64,000 bases of DNA from Gigaspora rosea. Taxonomy: Eukaryota; Glomeromycota; Glomeromycetes; Diversisporales; Gigasporaceae. A program made the translations under genes and the position numbers. The first letter of the stretch is position 1. The number at the start of each line of letters is the position of its first letter. Shown one piece after another: positions 1 to 11,399 of the stretch. Below the pieces are notes generated by a model, which was not told where the DNA came from, ran no database searches, and saw only the letters and a program-made list of their open reading frames with translations. The stretch spans positions 24,876-88,875 of the forward strand of contig QKWP01001989.1 in assembly GCA_003550325.1 (NCBI GenBank). The letters are read 5' to 3'.

Positions 1-94
1 ATTTCCCACGCATGAACTGCCTACGAATCTATCAACTTGAAGATTCAAGGTAGTATGTTTAAACTAAGCTATTAGCCACTCCATTCGGTATATT

Positions 95-469
95 TTGCAT
101 ACTAGCACCTTATGTTATAGCATGGATCAAGAGTTCCCTTTTAATGCAGGATGGGCTCTAAAAGAGAATATGAAACTTGGTAAAAAGGGTGCAGGAAAGC
201 ACATGACGAAAAAAGTAATACAATACTTGCAGGGTTTTTTTTTAGCGGGAAATTTGAAAGCAGAAGATCGTTACTCACCTGAAGGCATGCATGCCAGCTT
301 AGAGGACTTAGCAGCAAATGGAGAACTTACTTTTGAGGAAATACCATCAGTGAAAACTATAAAAGGTTGAATGGGAAGATACAGTGCAAATTTCAAAAAA
401 GAAGCGCCAGAAAACGCACTGTTAAAGAATAGTAATTATACCGAAATGACTAATAAACGTCGAAGATAG
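95..469 (+). pseudogene. Fragment of a repeated fungal ORF, broken by one stop
   Basis: An ATG at 95 opens 91 codons with a basic stretch (KKGAGKHMTKKVIQYLQGFF), then an acidic tail with ASLEDLAANGELTFEEIP. The frame hits TGA at 368-370 but continues as MGRYSANFKKEAPENA to a TAG at 467-469. The stop sits where a Trp would fit (KG-W-MGRY), so it reads as TGG to TGA. I recall similar C-terminal segments as recurrent in glomeromycotan genomes, probably spread by mobile elements, but I cannot assign a function. No N-terminal part is visible in the 94 bases upstream, so this is a tail fragment. Alternative: a short expressed gene of 91 aa; less likely given the conserved-looking continuation. Confidence 0.45.
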
Positions 470-1527
470 TAGTTAGAATATAATTAAACATAAAATTGAC
501 AAAAAATATTATATGAAATCTTCCTTTCCTTCATATAAAACTTTTTAAAACTATAAATAATAAATGGTTTTATCAATGCGAATAACATGTTCGAGATTTG
601 TGCTACATGTAATAAGTGTAGAATTATAAATTAGACAAAAAATAATTATCTTTTTATATAATCAAATATGTACTTATATTATTTGTATTATAAATTGTGT
701 GCCTATAAAAATCTATTGATTATATACGGATCTGCAATTAAATATTTAGTAGAATGCAATTTCTTGATATTTGCTAATATATTTTTACTATTTTTTTATT
801 AATCATATTTTTATCTATTGCAAAGCAATTGTCCTTGTTCTAGCACTTGTTCTTGTATATAGTACTTGCATTTATTCTTGCACTTGTTCTTGAAACTATT
901 GTACAAAACAATTTCAAATTTGTGAAATATTGGATTGACTTTCTATTGCAAATTAGTTTGTAAGTATTTGGTAATCAAACAACAAAATATCCATTTACTA
1001 TAGGGACTTACTCCCACCCCAGGTAAGATCTATAAATAGGATTTTAGCCAATCAAATTTAACTAAGGTAAGATTTTTCTTGACTCCCTACTCTCTAAAAT
1101 ATTACCTAATAAATGTCAGCACTCTTATCTTTTAAAATGTATTTAAGGTAAATTTGCTTGGATTTTTTAAAAACATTTACAACTTTTTTAAATAAAATAA
1201 CATTTTATTAATGGGTATCCATTAGCTGTACTGAATTTGGTACAAATATTTAATTTAGTACATTTTAAAAGCTAAATTTTATAAAATTTTGATTATTAAC
1301 TTCAAATTAATATATCCAATATATAATCCTATATTTATATAGTATACTTGTTTATTTAATTTATAAAAGCTATATTAAAAAGTTTAAAAGTTGTTTGCTA
1401 CAAAAAGTGAACTAAAAAATGACCAAAAACACTAAAAAAGTAATAATTGATGATTTGTAAGTCAATCAGAAAAAATAATCTATATTACTAAGTAATTGTA
1501 ATGCAAATTAATTAAAGATTTTTTTAT
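470..1527. other. AT-rich spacer, no gene seen
   Basis: No convincing coding frame. Around 829-895 there are several degenerate CTTGTTCTTG/CACTTG repeats. The 21-mer ATAGGATTTTAGCCAATCAAA at about 1035-1055 recurs inside the mariner-type MITE at 17890-18241, so part of this spacer is probably a relic of that repeat family. Confidence 0.5.
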
Positions 1528-1535
1528 AGTATATA

Positions 1536-2302
1536 TAGGGTTCTCAATGGGCCGGGTTGGGCCGGGTTCATCTAAACCCAAGCCCGGCCCGTAGAATTAT
1601 AAACCCAGCCCAAACTCAGCCCAATTCATCACGGGTTTGAAATATAAGCCCAAACTCAGCCCGAGCTTAGCCCAGCCTGACCCAACCCAAAACAAGCCTG
1701 GCCCAACCCAGGCCCGCCCAACCCAAGCCCGGCCAACCCAAGCCCGGCCCAACAAGCCTGGCCCAATCCATAATTTGCAAATAGTATTACTAATTAATTA
1801 ATCATCAACAATTAATTAATTGTCCAATAAAATTATTATTGATTAGTTGACAACTTGACAACTAATCAATTTTTGATTTGAAACACTAAAATAATTATAT
1901 TTTCCAAATAACTTAATTATTAAAATATATATTCTTGAATTTATTATATTATATTATGCTAAAAATTACACACTTTACCAAATTAACTAGAATGTTATTT
2001 GGTTAATTTTTATTAGGTATTTCAAGAATTATTAAAAAAATTATAGTTTAAAAAAAAAAATAAAATTTTAACATCTAATTTAAATACAATAGGCCTGTAA
2101 CTAGTAAAAACTATATATTTTTAATAAGTATTGCCAGGTTTTATCGGGCCTCTTTATAAAACCCAGGCCCGGCCCATTATTTTACAAGCCCAACCCAGGT
2201 CCGGCCCAATTAATCATGGGCTTAAAATTTGGGCCCAAGCCCAGCCCAGGCCTGGCCCAACCCACAAATTATTGGGTTTGGCCCAGCCCGTTGCAAACCC
2301 TA
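1536..2302. mobile_element. hAT-type MITE with GC-rich subterminal repeats (767 bp)
   Basis: Terminal inverted repeats TAGGGTTCTCAATGGGC (left) and TAGGGTTTGCAACGGGC (reverse complement of right end) match at 14 of 17 positions. The element is flanked by a perfect 8-bp duplication AGTATATA (1528-1535 and 2303-2310). TAGGG-type ends with an 8-bp duplication are the hAT hallmark. Each end carries a dense cluster of GGGCC/GGCCC and CCCAAC motifs in both orientations (about 1549-1765 and 2145-2290), which could be subterminal transposase-binding sites. The interior is AT-rich and non-coding, so the element is non-autonomous. Confidence 0.85.
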
Positions 2303-2310
2303 AGTATATA

Positions 2311-2909
2311 CTACTGTGCTATATATATATAGTACATACCTGATACTAGATACATACAGTACATATGTATATAACTTTAATACCTATTACCTATCCGCTC
2401 ATTACCTACTTGTCTATTACACCTGCTTTGTTTATTACCCACTCTTTATTACTCCCATCTGCTCATTTGTTATTAGTCTAAAGTCCAACCCATCTGCTCT
2501 TATAAGTTGTACTATATATGTGTTGACAAGAGCAAACCTGTAATTGAACTTTTAATCATAACTATTGCTTTAATATTTTAGACCACCTAAAGTAAAGCTT
2601 GGACTCAAGTTAACTCAAATAATTCAAGTAAGAATTTTATAACTCAAATATTAATAAAGTTAAATACTAATGAGTTAACTTGAATCAAAAGTAAAGCATA
2701 TTTTATGTAATAAGTATAATTTATTTTTTTTTTATTTTATATTTGATTTGTGTATTCTATTTAATCTGTTCAAATGCAAATTACTGTAACTTAGTAGACA
2801 GGTAGAAAAATCATTTTATAATTTAATAAAATGATAATTATAAGCTATTTATATTTATTTTTATATAATATTTTTTAATATATAAAGATTATTTTTTAAA
2901 CAATATTTA
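2311..2909. other. AT-rich spacer, no gene seen
   Basis: Contains a run of degenerate ATTACC/TACTTGTCTATTAC repeats around 2375-2470 and otherwise plain AT-rich sequence. Short open frames here have no recognisable content. Confidence 0.5.
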
Positions 2910-3005
2910 GGTGCTGTTTAATAAACAAAGAAGAAATCTCTTTTTAAATTTGGTTATTTTGACCAGATTTAAAAGAGATTTCTTTCTTTTTTATTGAACA
3001 GCACC
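2910..3005. mobile_element. 96-bp palindromic MITE
   Basis: Almost the whole unit is one hairpin: it starts GGTGCTGTTTAATAAA and ends TTTTATTGAACAGCACC, with arms of about 40 bp around a short centre. The flanking octamers (aatattta and catagtta) agree at 6 of 8 positions, which is compatible with a decayed 8-bp target duplication but not proof of it. Confidence 0.6.
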
Positions 3006-3315
3006 CATAGTTAATAGTTTAAAGTTGTAATATGGGCCGATAGAAACTTGTAGACCACAATCAATTCTTAAAAATTCAGGCTAGTTAACCAGATTGATGT
3101 ATTGGCTAGAACAATTTTTCTAATAAGAATTAGTCTCTATATTTATATCAAAATACAGAAAATGAGTGTGGCAATTTAGAGAAGTTGGTAAGTTGTCATC
3201 TTTCAAGTGATAGATCTAGGGTTCAAATTCTACTGGCAATACTTTAAAAAAAATATATTTGTATTCTAGTAACTGCTTCTTATCAATCAGTTGGGTATAT
3301 TACCTATAGTCTTGG
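3006..3315. other. Spacer with tRNA-promoter-like sequence
   Basis: No gene. Bases 3172-3241 contain a B-box-like GGTTCAAATTC with an A-box-like TAGAGAAGTTGGTAAG some 35 bases earlier, as in a decayed tRNA or a tRNA-derived SINE head, but acceptor and T stems do not pair, so I do not call a tRNA. Confidence 0.3.
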
Positions 3316-4689
3316 TTAACACAGGTCAAAACAATGCACATCGGTATAATATCGGGTACCTGATATGTATAGTATATGTAGACGATATGTCACCGATATG
3401 TGTAAGATATATTTATACACATATCCAATATGTACCCGACTAATGTCGCATATCGGACACATGTCGGACACATATAGTACACATATAGTACACATATAGT
3501 ACACATGCCGTATACATACCGTATATATATCGCATATATAAATTTTGTAATACATCATGTACCTGATATGTACCCGATATAAAGTAACATCAAGAAAAAA
3601 TAAATTCGAATATTCATATATTTTTTTCAATTACCTAATTATCACTTTGCCATAACAATAATATAAAGCAATTTAAGAAAAATTTTATTTATTTTATTTA
3701 TTTTATTTATTATAAACAATTCTCTAACAAATCGGTTACAATTTGGAATAATCTACAATCCTATAGCAAATAACTAATGAAACACTAGCAATAATACAAC
3801 AAAAAAAAGAAAAAAGTTTAATTAACAAAACATCTAAAACGTCCAAGAAAACTAACAAAGTACCCAAGGTAAAATCTACAAGAACCCCAAAATGCATCAA
3901 AGCAACATCAAAATTGGCGACAAAACACCTGAGGCAACCACGAACTCGCACAGAGAGCACCGAAGAAAACTGACAGGGCATACAAAACAAAATCTACAAC
4001 AAGAGCTCTGAAACACGCTCGAAGCAATATCGAAATCGGCGACAAGATACCACGTAAAACTACAGGCACCCAAAACAAAATCTTGAAACAACGTTAAAAT
4101 CAGCACGAGGCAATCACGAAATCACGCAAACCTAAAAAACAGAAAAACTAAAGAATAGTATTTAAAACTAGAGCGCGTCAACAAAAATACAAGAAAAACA
4201 CCAAACTAATAGCACTAGCAACGAATAATACACTAAAATGGTCGACATCAACAACGAAGCACTGACTAACAATGACGAAATATGAAACCATTAGCCAAAG
4301 AACCTAAAAAAAATTGTAAAAGTTAACATTCGAACTAAAAGACAAAGAACACCAACAACTAAAAAAAGCAACACACCGAATGGACAACACCAACAGCGGC
4401 AAAAGAAATGGCTTCAAAATGGACAGCACCAACGACGAAAACACCAACAATGACAAAAGAACGGCACCAACGATGAGTGAAGCACACCAATAAGATGAAC
4501 GATAATTTGAAACTAAAAAAAGAACAAGAATAAATAAATATTAGCACTAAAATAATAAAAAAAAAGAAAGAAATAAATAAATAAATAAAAATTCAAATAA
4601 CTTATCTTTATACCTGATATACCTGCTTTGTGTAACTAGTAATTATCACCACCGGTTACCGGAAATACCTTAAAAAATAATTATAGTCT

Positions 4690-5308
4690 AGTGCAAAAAG
4701 ATTTGTACCTCTAATAGCTCTGATTTAAATATTTTTTGTACAAATTAATTTTTGATTTTTTTAATTTAATATACTTATTAGATTACTGGATTAATAAAAA
4801 TAAAATTATTTTGATTATTTTATTGATAAAATAAAAAAATTTATTAATAGTAACTTTTTTTAACAATTTTTACTATATAATTTACTATAGTAATCTATAG
4901 TAATTTATATATACGCATATATAGTAAAAAAATCAAATTACCTCACTTTAAAGCTTAATTTCTTCACAACTAGTGATTCAATTTTGCTCAAATTTTAACC
5001 ATATCTTTATTATATGCACATTAATGCACTTGCATAGTACAAGCTCATAGAACTGCATATTGGTTGCGAAAATATTTAAAATATCTTTTTTTTAAAAAAA
5101 AATTTTTCAATTTTTTTTTGAATACAGCAAATTGTACATGCAAAATTATTAAAATAAAACAATGTTAAACCAATAAAAATAATATAATAAGTTAGATTAA
5201 CCTATTTTATTTGATATTAAAAAATTTTTAATAATTAATCAAAAATATAAAAACTTTTACTAAGAGTTAAAATTACGAAACTTTTTGAGGTACAAATCTT
5301 TATGCACT
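4690..5308. mobile_element. 619-bp MITE with 22-bp terminal inverted repeats
   Basis: The left end begins AGTGCAAAAAGATTTGTACC and the reverse complement of the right end begins AGTGCATAAAGATTTGTACC; over 22 bp they differ at one position. The interior is AT-rich and non-coding. Flanking octamers do not match, so the target duplication is lost or the boundaries are off by a base or two. The TIR (T/C)AGTGCA would fit a hAT-like family. Confidence 0.65.
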
Positions 5309-6336
5309 GGACCATATTAATTAATTATTATTATTATATAAAAAAACGTAAGAAATGTTTAAATAAAAGTTAAAAAATACTTAAATTAATTAATAATTTT
5401 AAAAAAATGATAATTTGTAAAAAATAAAAATAAAAAAATCAATTAAATAAAAAATTATTAAAATAAAAAAATATTTAAAATAAGGATAAATGTTAATCTC
5501 GCATCCCTGTGGTGCGATTATATATCGCCGACCAATCAGAATGCGCACACGTAGATCATATTTATTTTTAATAAAAATTTTTTTTCTTTTATTTTTAACT
5601 ATAGTAGTCGCGTCGTTCGTAGGTGCCAATAATTACAGCTACGTCATTATGGACTGATGCTGGTGTTCAAGTTTTTGTTGGTAAGTAATTAAGTCGTAGT
5701 TGTGCTGCTGTATTTCGTTCTTTTATTAAGTTCTGTTCATTTGTTGTTTAGTCATCGTTGGTACCATTGAGTAGAAGTCGCGTTAGTACTAGTGATTAGG
5801 TCGTTGTTGGTAAGTGATTAGGTTATAGCTGGTGCTACTATATTTTTTTTTGTTCTGCTGTTGATTAAACTGATGTTGTTGATTAGTCAGCATCGGAGCT
5901 GTCGAGTAGGTCGTCGTTGGCACTGATTAGGTGGGCGATTAAGTTGTGGTTGATGTGGCTGCCGTTGGAGCATCGTCATTGGTACAGGCGATTAGATCGA
6001 TTAGGTCGTTGTTGGCGCGGGTGGTCAGGTCTTGTTGATACGTCGTTGATGTTGTCTGTTTTGTATGTTGTCTGTCTTGTCGTTTTTTTTTTCTTTTTTT
6101 TTTTTAAATTGTAGTTGTCGTAAGTCAACAGACTGAAAAGAATCCGTAGAAGCAAGATTCGTACACGAACCCTCCCTCCCATGGAAATTGGTACAAAATT
6201 ATTTTTACTTTCATCAAGGCCGGCCTATGCAGTGTAGAAACCACCAGCTGATGCTACGCATCACAAATTTGAATCAATGATGCCGATACTTGTTGCCTTC
6301 ATTCGATGTATATGTTGTAAGGGGGCAGAATTTAGG

Positions 6337-6492
6337 AATTTCCTAGTTAAATTAGGGTTAGGGTAATGGAATTCAAGTGAATTCGAAATTTCCTAGTTAA
6401 ATTAGGGTTAGGGTTCGGGTGTACATCTGGTAAAATTAACCCGATAATTAGGGTTAGGGTTCGGGTATACATCTGGTAAAATTAACCCGATA
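6337..6492 (+). repeat. Telomere-like TTAGGG repeats with 46-bp tandem duplication
   Basis: Two direct copies of a 46-bp unit, 6401-6446 and 6447-6492, differ at one base; each starts ATTAGGGTTAGGGTTCGGGT and ends TTAACCCGATA. A further copy of the leading part (TTTCCTAGTTAAATTAGGG) lies at 6339 and again at 6389. Short runs of TTAGGG are the usual fungal telomere word, but here they are interstitial and embedded in an ordinary repeat unit. Confidence 0.7.
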
Positions 6493-6493
6493 G

Positions 6494-7640
6494 GGGTTGC
6501 AATTTGTTAGATTTTTTATTTTATTTTATTTTTTTTTATTTTTTTTTTATTTTTTTTATTAAAATAAAAAACTTAGATTTTTTTTTAAATTATTTAATGT
6601 ATATCGTCCAATAAATTGCTGCATGTGACCCGCGAGATATTAGAGTACCAACGGGGTGCGAGACCTAGATTTACCCTTAAAATAAAAAAAAATTTAAAAT
6701 AAAAAAGAATTTTAAACGTAAAATAAAAAAAATAATAATCAAAAAAAAAATTAAAATAAAATTTAAAATAAAAAAAATAATCTTTAATAAAAGATAAAAA
6801 AAATTAAAAAAAAAATAAAAAAATTTAAAAAAAATAAAATAAAAAATCGGTAAAAAAATAAAAAAGATCTGATAAAAAAAATTAAAAAAATTTTAAAAAA
6901 AATCTAAAATAAAAAATCAAAAAGTTATTAAAAAAAATAAAAAATTTTAAAAAGCGTTAAAAAAAATAATTAATAAAATTAAAAATAATTTAAAAAAAAA
7001 GCGAAAACTAATAAAATTAAAAAAATATATATAATTTATTAAAAAAAATTAAAATAAAAAAATTTTTTAAAAAAAATAGAAAAAAAATAGAAAAAATACG
7101 TTTATTAAAAAAAATATTAACAGTTAATTATTAAAAAAAAAATTAAAAAAAAATTATGTAGTTAAAAAAAAAAATTAAAAAAAAACCAATTTAAAAAAAT
7201 AAAAACGTAATTAAAAAAAAATAAAAATTAAAATAAATTTAAATAAAAATTTAAAAATTAAAAAAAATAAAAACCAATTAAAAAAAATTAAACAATTAAA
7301 TAAAAAATTAAACGATTAAATAAAAAAAATCAAACGATTAAAAAAAAAAATAAATAAATTAAACGATTAAAAAAAATGATAAAAGTAAAAAAAAAATTTT
7401 AAAAAAAGTCGGTAAAAAAAAAATTAAAAAAAAATTTAATAAAAAAATAAAAAAAATAGTAAAATAATAATAAAATATATTGTTGTATAACTATTGCATA
7501 TAGTAGCTGCACGATGCAGTCGCGCTAAACCAGAAACAATACATGTACATAGAAAAATAAAAATAAATAGAAATTTAAAAAAAATCGTTAAAAAAAAAAA
7601 GTTAAACAATAATTTAGAATTATAATATATGTAGATTTAA
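6494..7640. repeat. A-rich low-complexity tract
   Basis: About 1.1 kb of A-rich sequence made of AAAATAAAAAA, AATTAAAAAAA and similar words with scattered CGATTAAA or AACG interruptions. No coding content. Confidence 0.8.
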
Positions 7641-7861
7641 AATTTATTTTTTATTACATATACACATCGAGTACCCGAAATATCTGAACTATATGATATA
7701 TATATGATAGGTCACCGATATGTAGTATTTTATATATTTTTCAATTATAGTAATATGGTACCCAATAGGTACCCAATATATTGGTTTTTGACCTGTGTAA
7801 CTATTTTGAATTGGAGCTTTTGGGTATAGTTGTGTTCTGTTATATAGACAAATACAAGAAA

Positions 7862-8905
7862 CTAGAGAAACAAAAACCTGTTTGGTAAGTTTCGAGTAAG
7901 GATCTTTAATGGTACTACCAAAAACCAGAGTATCAGAAACTAGAGCCTAATAACTAAATGTTAAAACCTTTGGAGAAGAAAGTTTACCAACCTGGATACT
8001 GAAATCACACAAAAAGAAAAGGACCTATATTTCAGAAGTAGGTACCAGGAGAAGAAAAATCACAATAGTGCCTAATACCAGTTAGATCAATCCTTTCAGG
8101 CTAACTGAATTGAAAGTTTGGGATGTATCAAAAAAGAACCGGTAGAAAAAGAAATAGTAGTACTGGGATCAGAGCAATCTTACAAGGGCAGAAGTAGATA
8201 GTAGTAGCAGTTGCAGGCAGTGTTGTCATGGGACAGCTTTGGACAATAGTTTGAACAATTTTGGTCAATCTTGGACAATTAAATAAAGTAAAATTACTTA
8301 AAATTTTATTAAAACATTCTATTTTAATTTTAACTGGAATGTGTTTAGCACCTTAAAAAATATATAATCATATATTTTTTAGACAAATTTAATAATTATT
8401 AAAGCCTGTATAAGCTTTGGACATTCTTGGACGCTTGGACATTTTGGATATGAACAAGGCCAAAAAAGGCCTTGAACAGCCAAAACGTATAATACTAGTT
8501 GCAGGATATTTCTCTGACTGCAAGTATAAGTCTCAGTAAATATGCAAGTTACTAAAGTGAAAAGAATATCTAGTGGAACAGATACTGCTTTACCAAGTTT
8601 CTTGTTGAGGATAAGCCAGATTGTACCTTCAAGTATCAAAAGGAGTCCTAAGGGCTCTTGTAAAAAAACTCTAGATGTCTGAACTGACAGCATAGGTAAT
8701 GCAAAGGTCCAGTAAATTAGTTGAAAGTCAGGTAAAAAGTGGAAGATTAGAGAGTTAAATAGGTAATTTCTATAGTTGGGTTGCAGATATAGCAGCTGGT
8801 GAGAACCTTCAGGCAGATTACTTAAATTAGATACCAAAAGTGTATGTTGTAATGGGCAAATCCGACCTATATAACCAGAAGTTAAGGCTGTGTTTGACAT
8901 TTATT
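7862..8905 (+). mobile_element. Diverged SINE-like copy (plus), split by a MITE
   Basis: The start (AACAAAAACCTGTTTGGTAA..GAGTAAGG..GGTACTACCAAAA) matches the 5' end of the minus-strand insertion at 10292-10806, and 8785-8850 (GCAGATATAGCAGCTGGTG..CCTTCAGGCAGATTACTTAAATTAGATACC) matches its 3' part. The copy is much more diverged, carries the 280-bp MITE at 8218-8497, and is longer than its relative even after removing that MITE. An open minus-strand frame over 8379-8900 is a composite of this repeat and the MITE and is not a gene. Confidence 0.55.
8218..8497 (+). mobile_element. 280-bp hAT-type MITE, copy A
   Basis: Starts CAGTGTTGTCATGGGACAGC and ends CGTATAATACTA, flanked by a perfect 8-bp duplication GTTGCAGG (8210-8217, 8498-8505). 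The same 280-bp element occurs in inverse orientation at 58872-59151. It contains repeated TTGGACA/TGTCCAA words and no coding sequence. Confidence 0.88.
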
Positions 8906-9406
8906 TTTAAATTTTTATTATTTCTATAAATATCTTTTCTATTTTTAAATATTACATTTTAGCGTTACTATTTATAGTAAGGCTGTGACTTAATGGACTC
9001 AATAGAGTTAAAAGAGTCAAAAGAGTCCATAGACTCAATCGAATCCATCAAATCAATTTTTAGTCTGTAATTAAAAGTATATAAGAGCTTTAGGCTTATC
9101 AAAGAAAATAACAGTACACAGTAGTTCTAATAAGTTCGAAGTAGTTCTAGTTAGTACAAGTTTCTGTTAGTAATCTTCGAAATTAGAATAGAAGTGTTAG
9201 CTCTGGGACTCCTTATTTCCTTTGTAATATTTTCTTTTCTTTAAATAAAAAATATATACTTATCTTATTTCATAAAACAATATTATCATTCAAAAAGAAT
9301 TGTTCATCGTAATATTCTTTTTGTTTCTGTGATCATCTTTAAGAGACCAAAGTCCAAAGAAAAATAGAAAGAGAATTATTACCTGACTTCTTACTTGTAT
9401 TTATAC
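8906..9406. other. Non-coding, possible LTR remnant
   Basis: From 8985 the sequence starts TGTGACTTAATGGACTCAAT, has repeated GAGTC/AAGAGTC words and a TATA-like GTATATAAGAGC at about 9079, as an LTR promoter would. No second copy or matching end is visible in the window, so this is only a suggestion. It may be the left part of the LTR split by the element inserted at 9407. Confidence 0.25.
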
Positions 9407-9984
9407 TGTTACAGTACCAGAAGCCTTCTTTAATTCCAAAAAAGTAACAATCACATGGCTCCTGAGATCCCTTTTCCTTTGGGAATGAAGCAGTGTGCAA
9501 GAGGGAAGTATAGTTTCTTTTATGTCTGTAAGAAAACATATACTTCTCTATAGCAGTTCGGTATAAAACAACAAAAGATAATAGACAGTTTATTAATTTA
9601 ACAAGAGGGCTATCCCAAGGTGTCTGTTCCTTAGAAATCCCAAGAGTTTATTAATAATAATAGAGAAGGGTAATAAATATAAAGATAAATACAATGTCTG
9701 GATCTGTTCTAAACTAAGGGAAATAAGGCGAGTTTATATATCTATTAAGCTAAGCGTCACTAAGCATCATTAAGTATTACTAAGTGTCGTTAAGTGTTAC
9801 TAAGAGTCGTTAAGCGTTGCTAAACATCATTAAGCATTGCTAAGTATCATTAAACATCGCTAAGTGTCATTGCACATCAATTTCACATATCACTATTACT
9901 AAATACAGTTATTACAAAATTTTCTTATTAAGTTCTAATTTTTTAACTAATTTCTACCAAAATTAACAAAGCTATTCTATAACA
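9407..9984 (-). repeat. Left LTR (3' LTR of the minus-strand element)
   Basis: 578 bp, TGTTACAGTACCAGAAGCC to TTCTATAACA. It matches the right LTR along its length. Bases 9755-9870 hold a tandem decamer array of the type TAAGCGTCGT/TAAGCATCAT, which also occurs in the right LTR at 16393-16510 with a different copy arrangement. Confidence 0.9.
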
Positions 9985-9998
9985 TTTCTCTCTCCTTT
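9985..9998 (-). other. Polypurine tract
   Basis: On the minus strand reads AAAGGAGAGAGAAA immediately before the 3' LTR, as expected for plus-strand DNA priming of an LTR retrotransposon. Confidence 0.7.
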
Positions 9999-10291
9999 AA
10001 GAACGAACTCAGTAAGTTCCAGTCTGGGTAAGAACTTGAGAAAAGTCATTATCTGTTAGCTTCACAATTACTGTATATGTAATAAAGGTTGTTTGTGAAA
10101 GGTTTTCTATAGGTTAGTTGGAGAAAAGCAATTTCATCCGCTTGGTACACTTCTAGTTGTCTCAGCTTTTTCTTTTTCTTTGAGTCTTTTCAATTATAGA
10201 TTGAATATTTTCGTGAGTATTGGGGTACTTGTCTATAAGGTTCCCAAAATAATAATAAGCTTTGAGCACCTTGGTTTGGTCTTGTTTATTT

Positions 10292-10806
10292 TATTTTTTT
10301 TTTATTTTTTTTTTTAATGGCCGTCTACTTTGGCCGATGGTTTTATTGAATATTTGTTATATTTGTTACATGAATGAGTGACAACTAGCCACATGTGCAC
10401 TTTTGGTGCCTAATTTAAGTAGTCCGCCTGAAGGTTCTACACTAGCTGTCATACCTGCAGACCAACTACGGGACCTGCCTATTTAAACTCTCTGACCCAT
10501 GCTTCTCCTATTACTATCCTACCTATAAGCCAATATATATTATGGCTTTTCTAGGGTTATTCACAATAACTACCGACCTTAGGGCTACTTTACCCTCGTA
10601 GAAATTGCCAGCCACTTACAAGAATATGTCCCACATCATATAACTATCGTGGTCTTCAGTAACTTGTGCCAAGACCACATCGTTACCTACATTGCCCTTA
10701 AAAGGTTCGTTCCGACCCCAGTACAACCTTATTTTGGTAGCACTTATTAGATCTTCTCTACCTCCTTACTCGGGACTTGCCAAACGGGTTTCTGTTTTTC
10801 TGGTTC
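10292..10806 (-). mobile_element. 515-bp SINE-like retroposon with 18-bp target duplication
   Basis: Flanked by an exact 18-bp direct repeat GTTTGGTCTTGTTTATTT (10274-10291 and 10807-10824). On the minus strand the insert starts CGAACCAGAAAAACAGAAAC and ends in an A-rich tail (plus-strand T-run 10291-10314). Long target duplications plus an A tail indicate LINE-mediated retroposition. No open frame of note, so a SINE or a strongly 5'-truncated LINE. A diverged plus-strand relative is at 7862-8905. It interrupts the 3' internal part of the LTR element. Confidence 0.75.
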
Positions 10807-11399
10807 GTTTGGTCTTGTTTATTTCTAGTGCAAGTCTTAATTCATTTAAGAATTTTCTATAATTTCTCTTGATATGTTATTCCAGTATACAGGGGAATAG
10901 ATATCTGAGTTAGAGGTCCACAAGGTTGGATAATATTTTGTATAATTTTGACTAATTTTTGGATATCGGAGCAGGTGTAACTTCTTTTTGGTTAGTAATT
11001 GAAACTGACAATGTTTCTTCTTGTATGTCTTCTAATTCTAGATTTGAGTCATTTACTTCTGGTAATTAATTTCTAATTGTTCTGTATCTTCTGGAGCATT
11101 TAAAAAATTATTTGAGTCTGGCTTAAGAAAAGAAGTAATTAAATTAGTGAGATCAATAGTCTAAGTAGTATCATTATTATCACATAACTATACACATTGT
11201 GATGTAATCCACAATGTATTATTTTGGGTGGCATTATCTTGTTTCTATGTCTAAAAAAGGTATTAGAGGGCTAACAAGGTTTGAGGTTGCAATATAGGAG
11301 TGGTCATTTTTGGAAAAATTCCAAAAGGGGTAGTTGTATAAATATATTTTGAGGTTTTACGAATTAAATTGTGTGTTTTATCCCCTTGTAGATCAAATT

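Larger units (their letters stand above)
3316..7802. repeat. Large composite repeat with inverted ends
   Basis: The left end has ACACAGGTCAAAA at about 3319 and the right end has TTTTGACCTGTGT at about 7786. Just inside, both ends carry short CGATATGT/GGTACC-type repeats (3340-3560 and 7665-7770). The next inner blocks are also mirrored: 3740-4550 is rich in AACACCAAC/CAACGA words and 5595-6110 in the reverse complements (GTTGTTGGT, TCGTTGGT). Both blocks give long open frames by composition only. No target duplication could be identified. The interior is broken by the element at 4690-5308 and by A-rich and telomere-like sequence. It may be one large non-autonomous DNA element or a chance juxtaposition of related repeats. 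Confidence 0.35.

Noticed and set aside
3172-3241. tRNA gene candidate with A-box and B-box-like sequences
   Set aside because: Acceptor, anticodon and T stems do not pair; at best a decayed tRNA or SINE head.
3736-4547. Cys/Val/Phe-rich minus-strand frames
   Set aside because: Produced by a degenerate CAACGA/AACACCAAC repeat; no domain and mirrored by 5595-6110.
8379-8900. 173-codon open frame on the minus strand
   Set aside because: It runs through the 280-bp MITE and the SINE-like repeat and resembles no protein.
8985-9279. Separate complete solo LTR
   Set aside because: Promoter-like features are present but no matching right end, target duplication or second copy was found.
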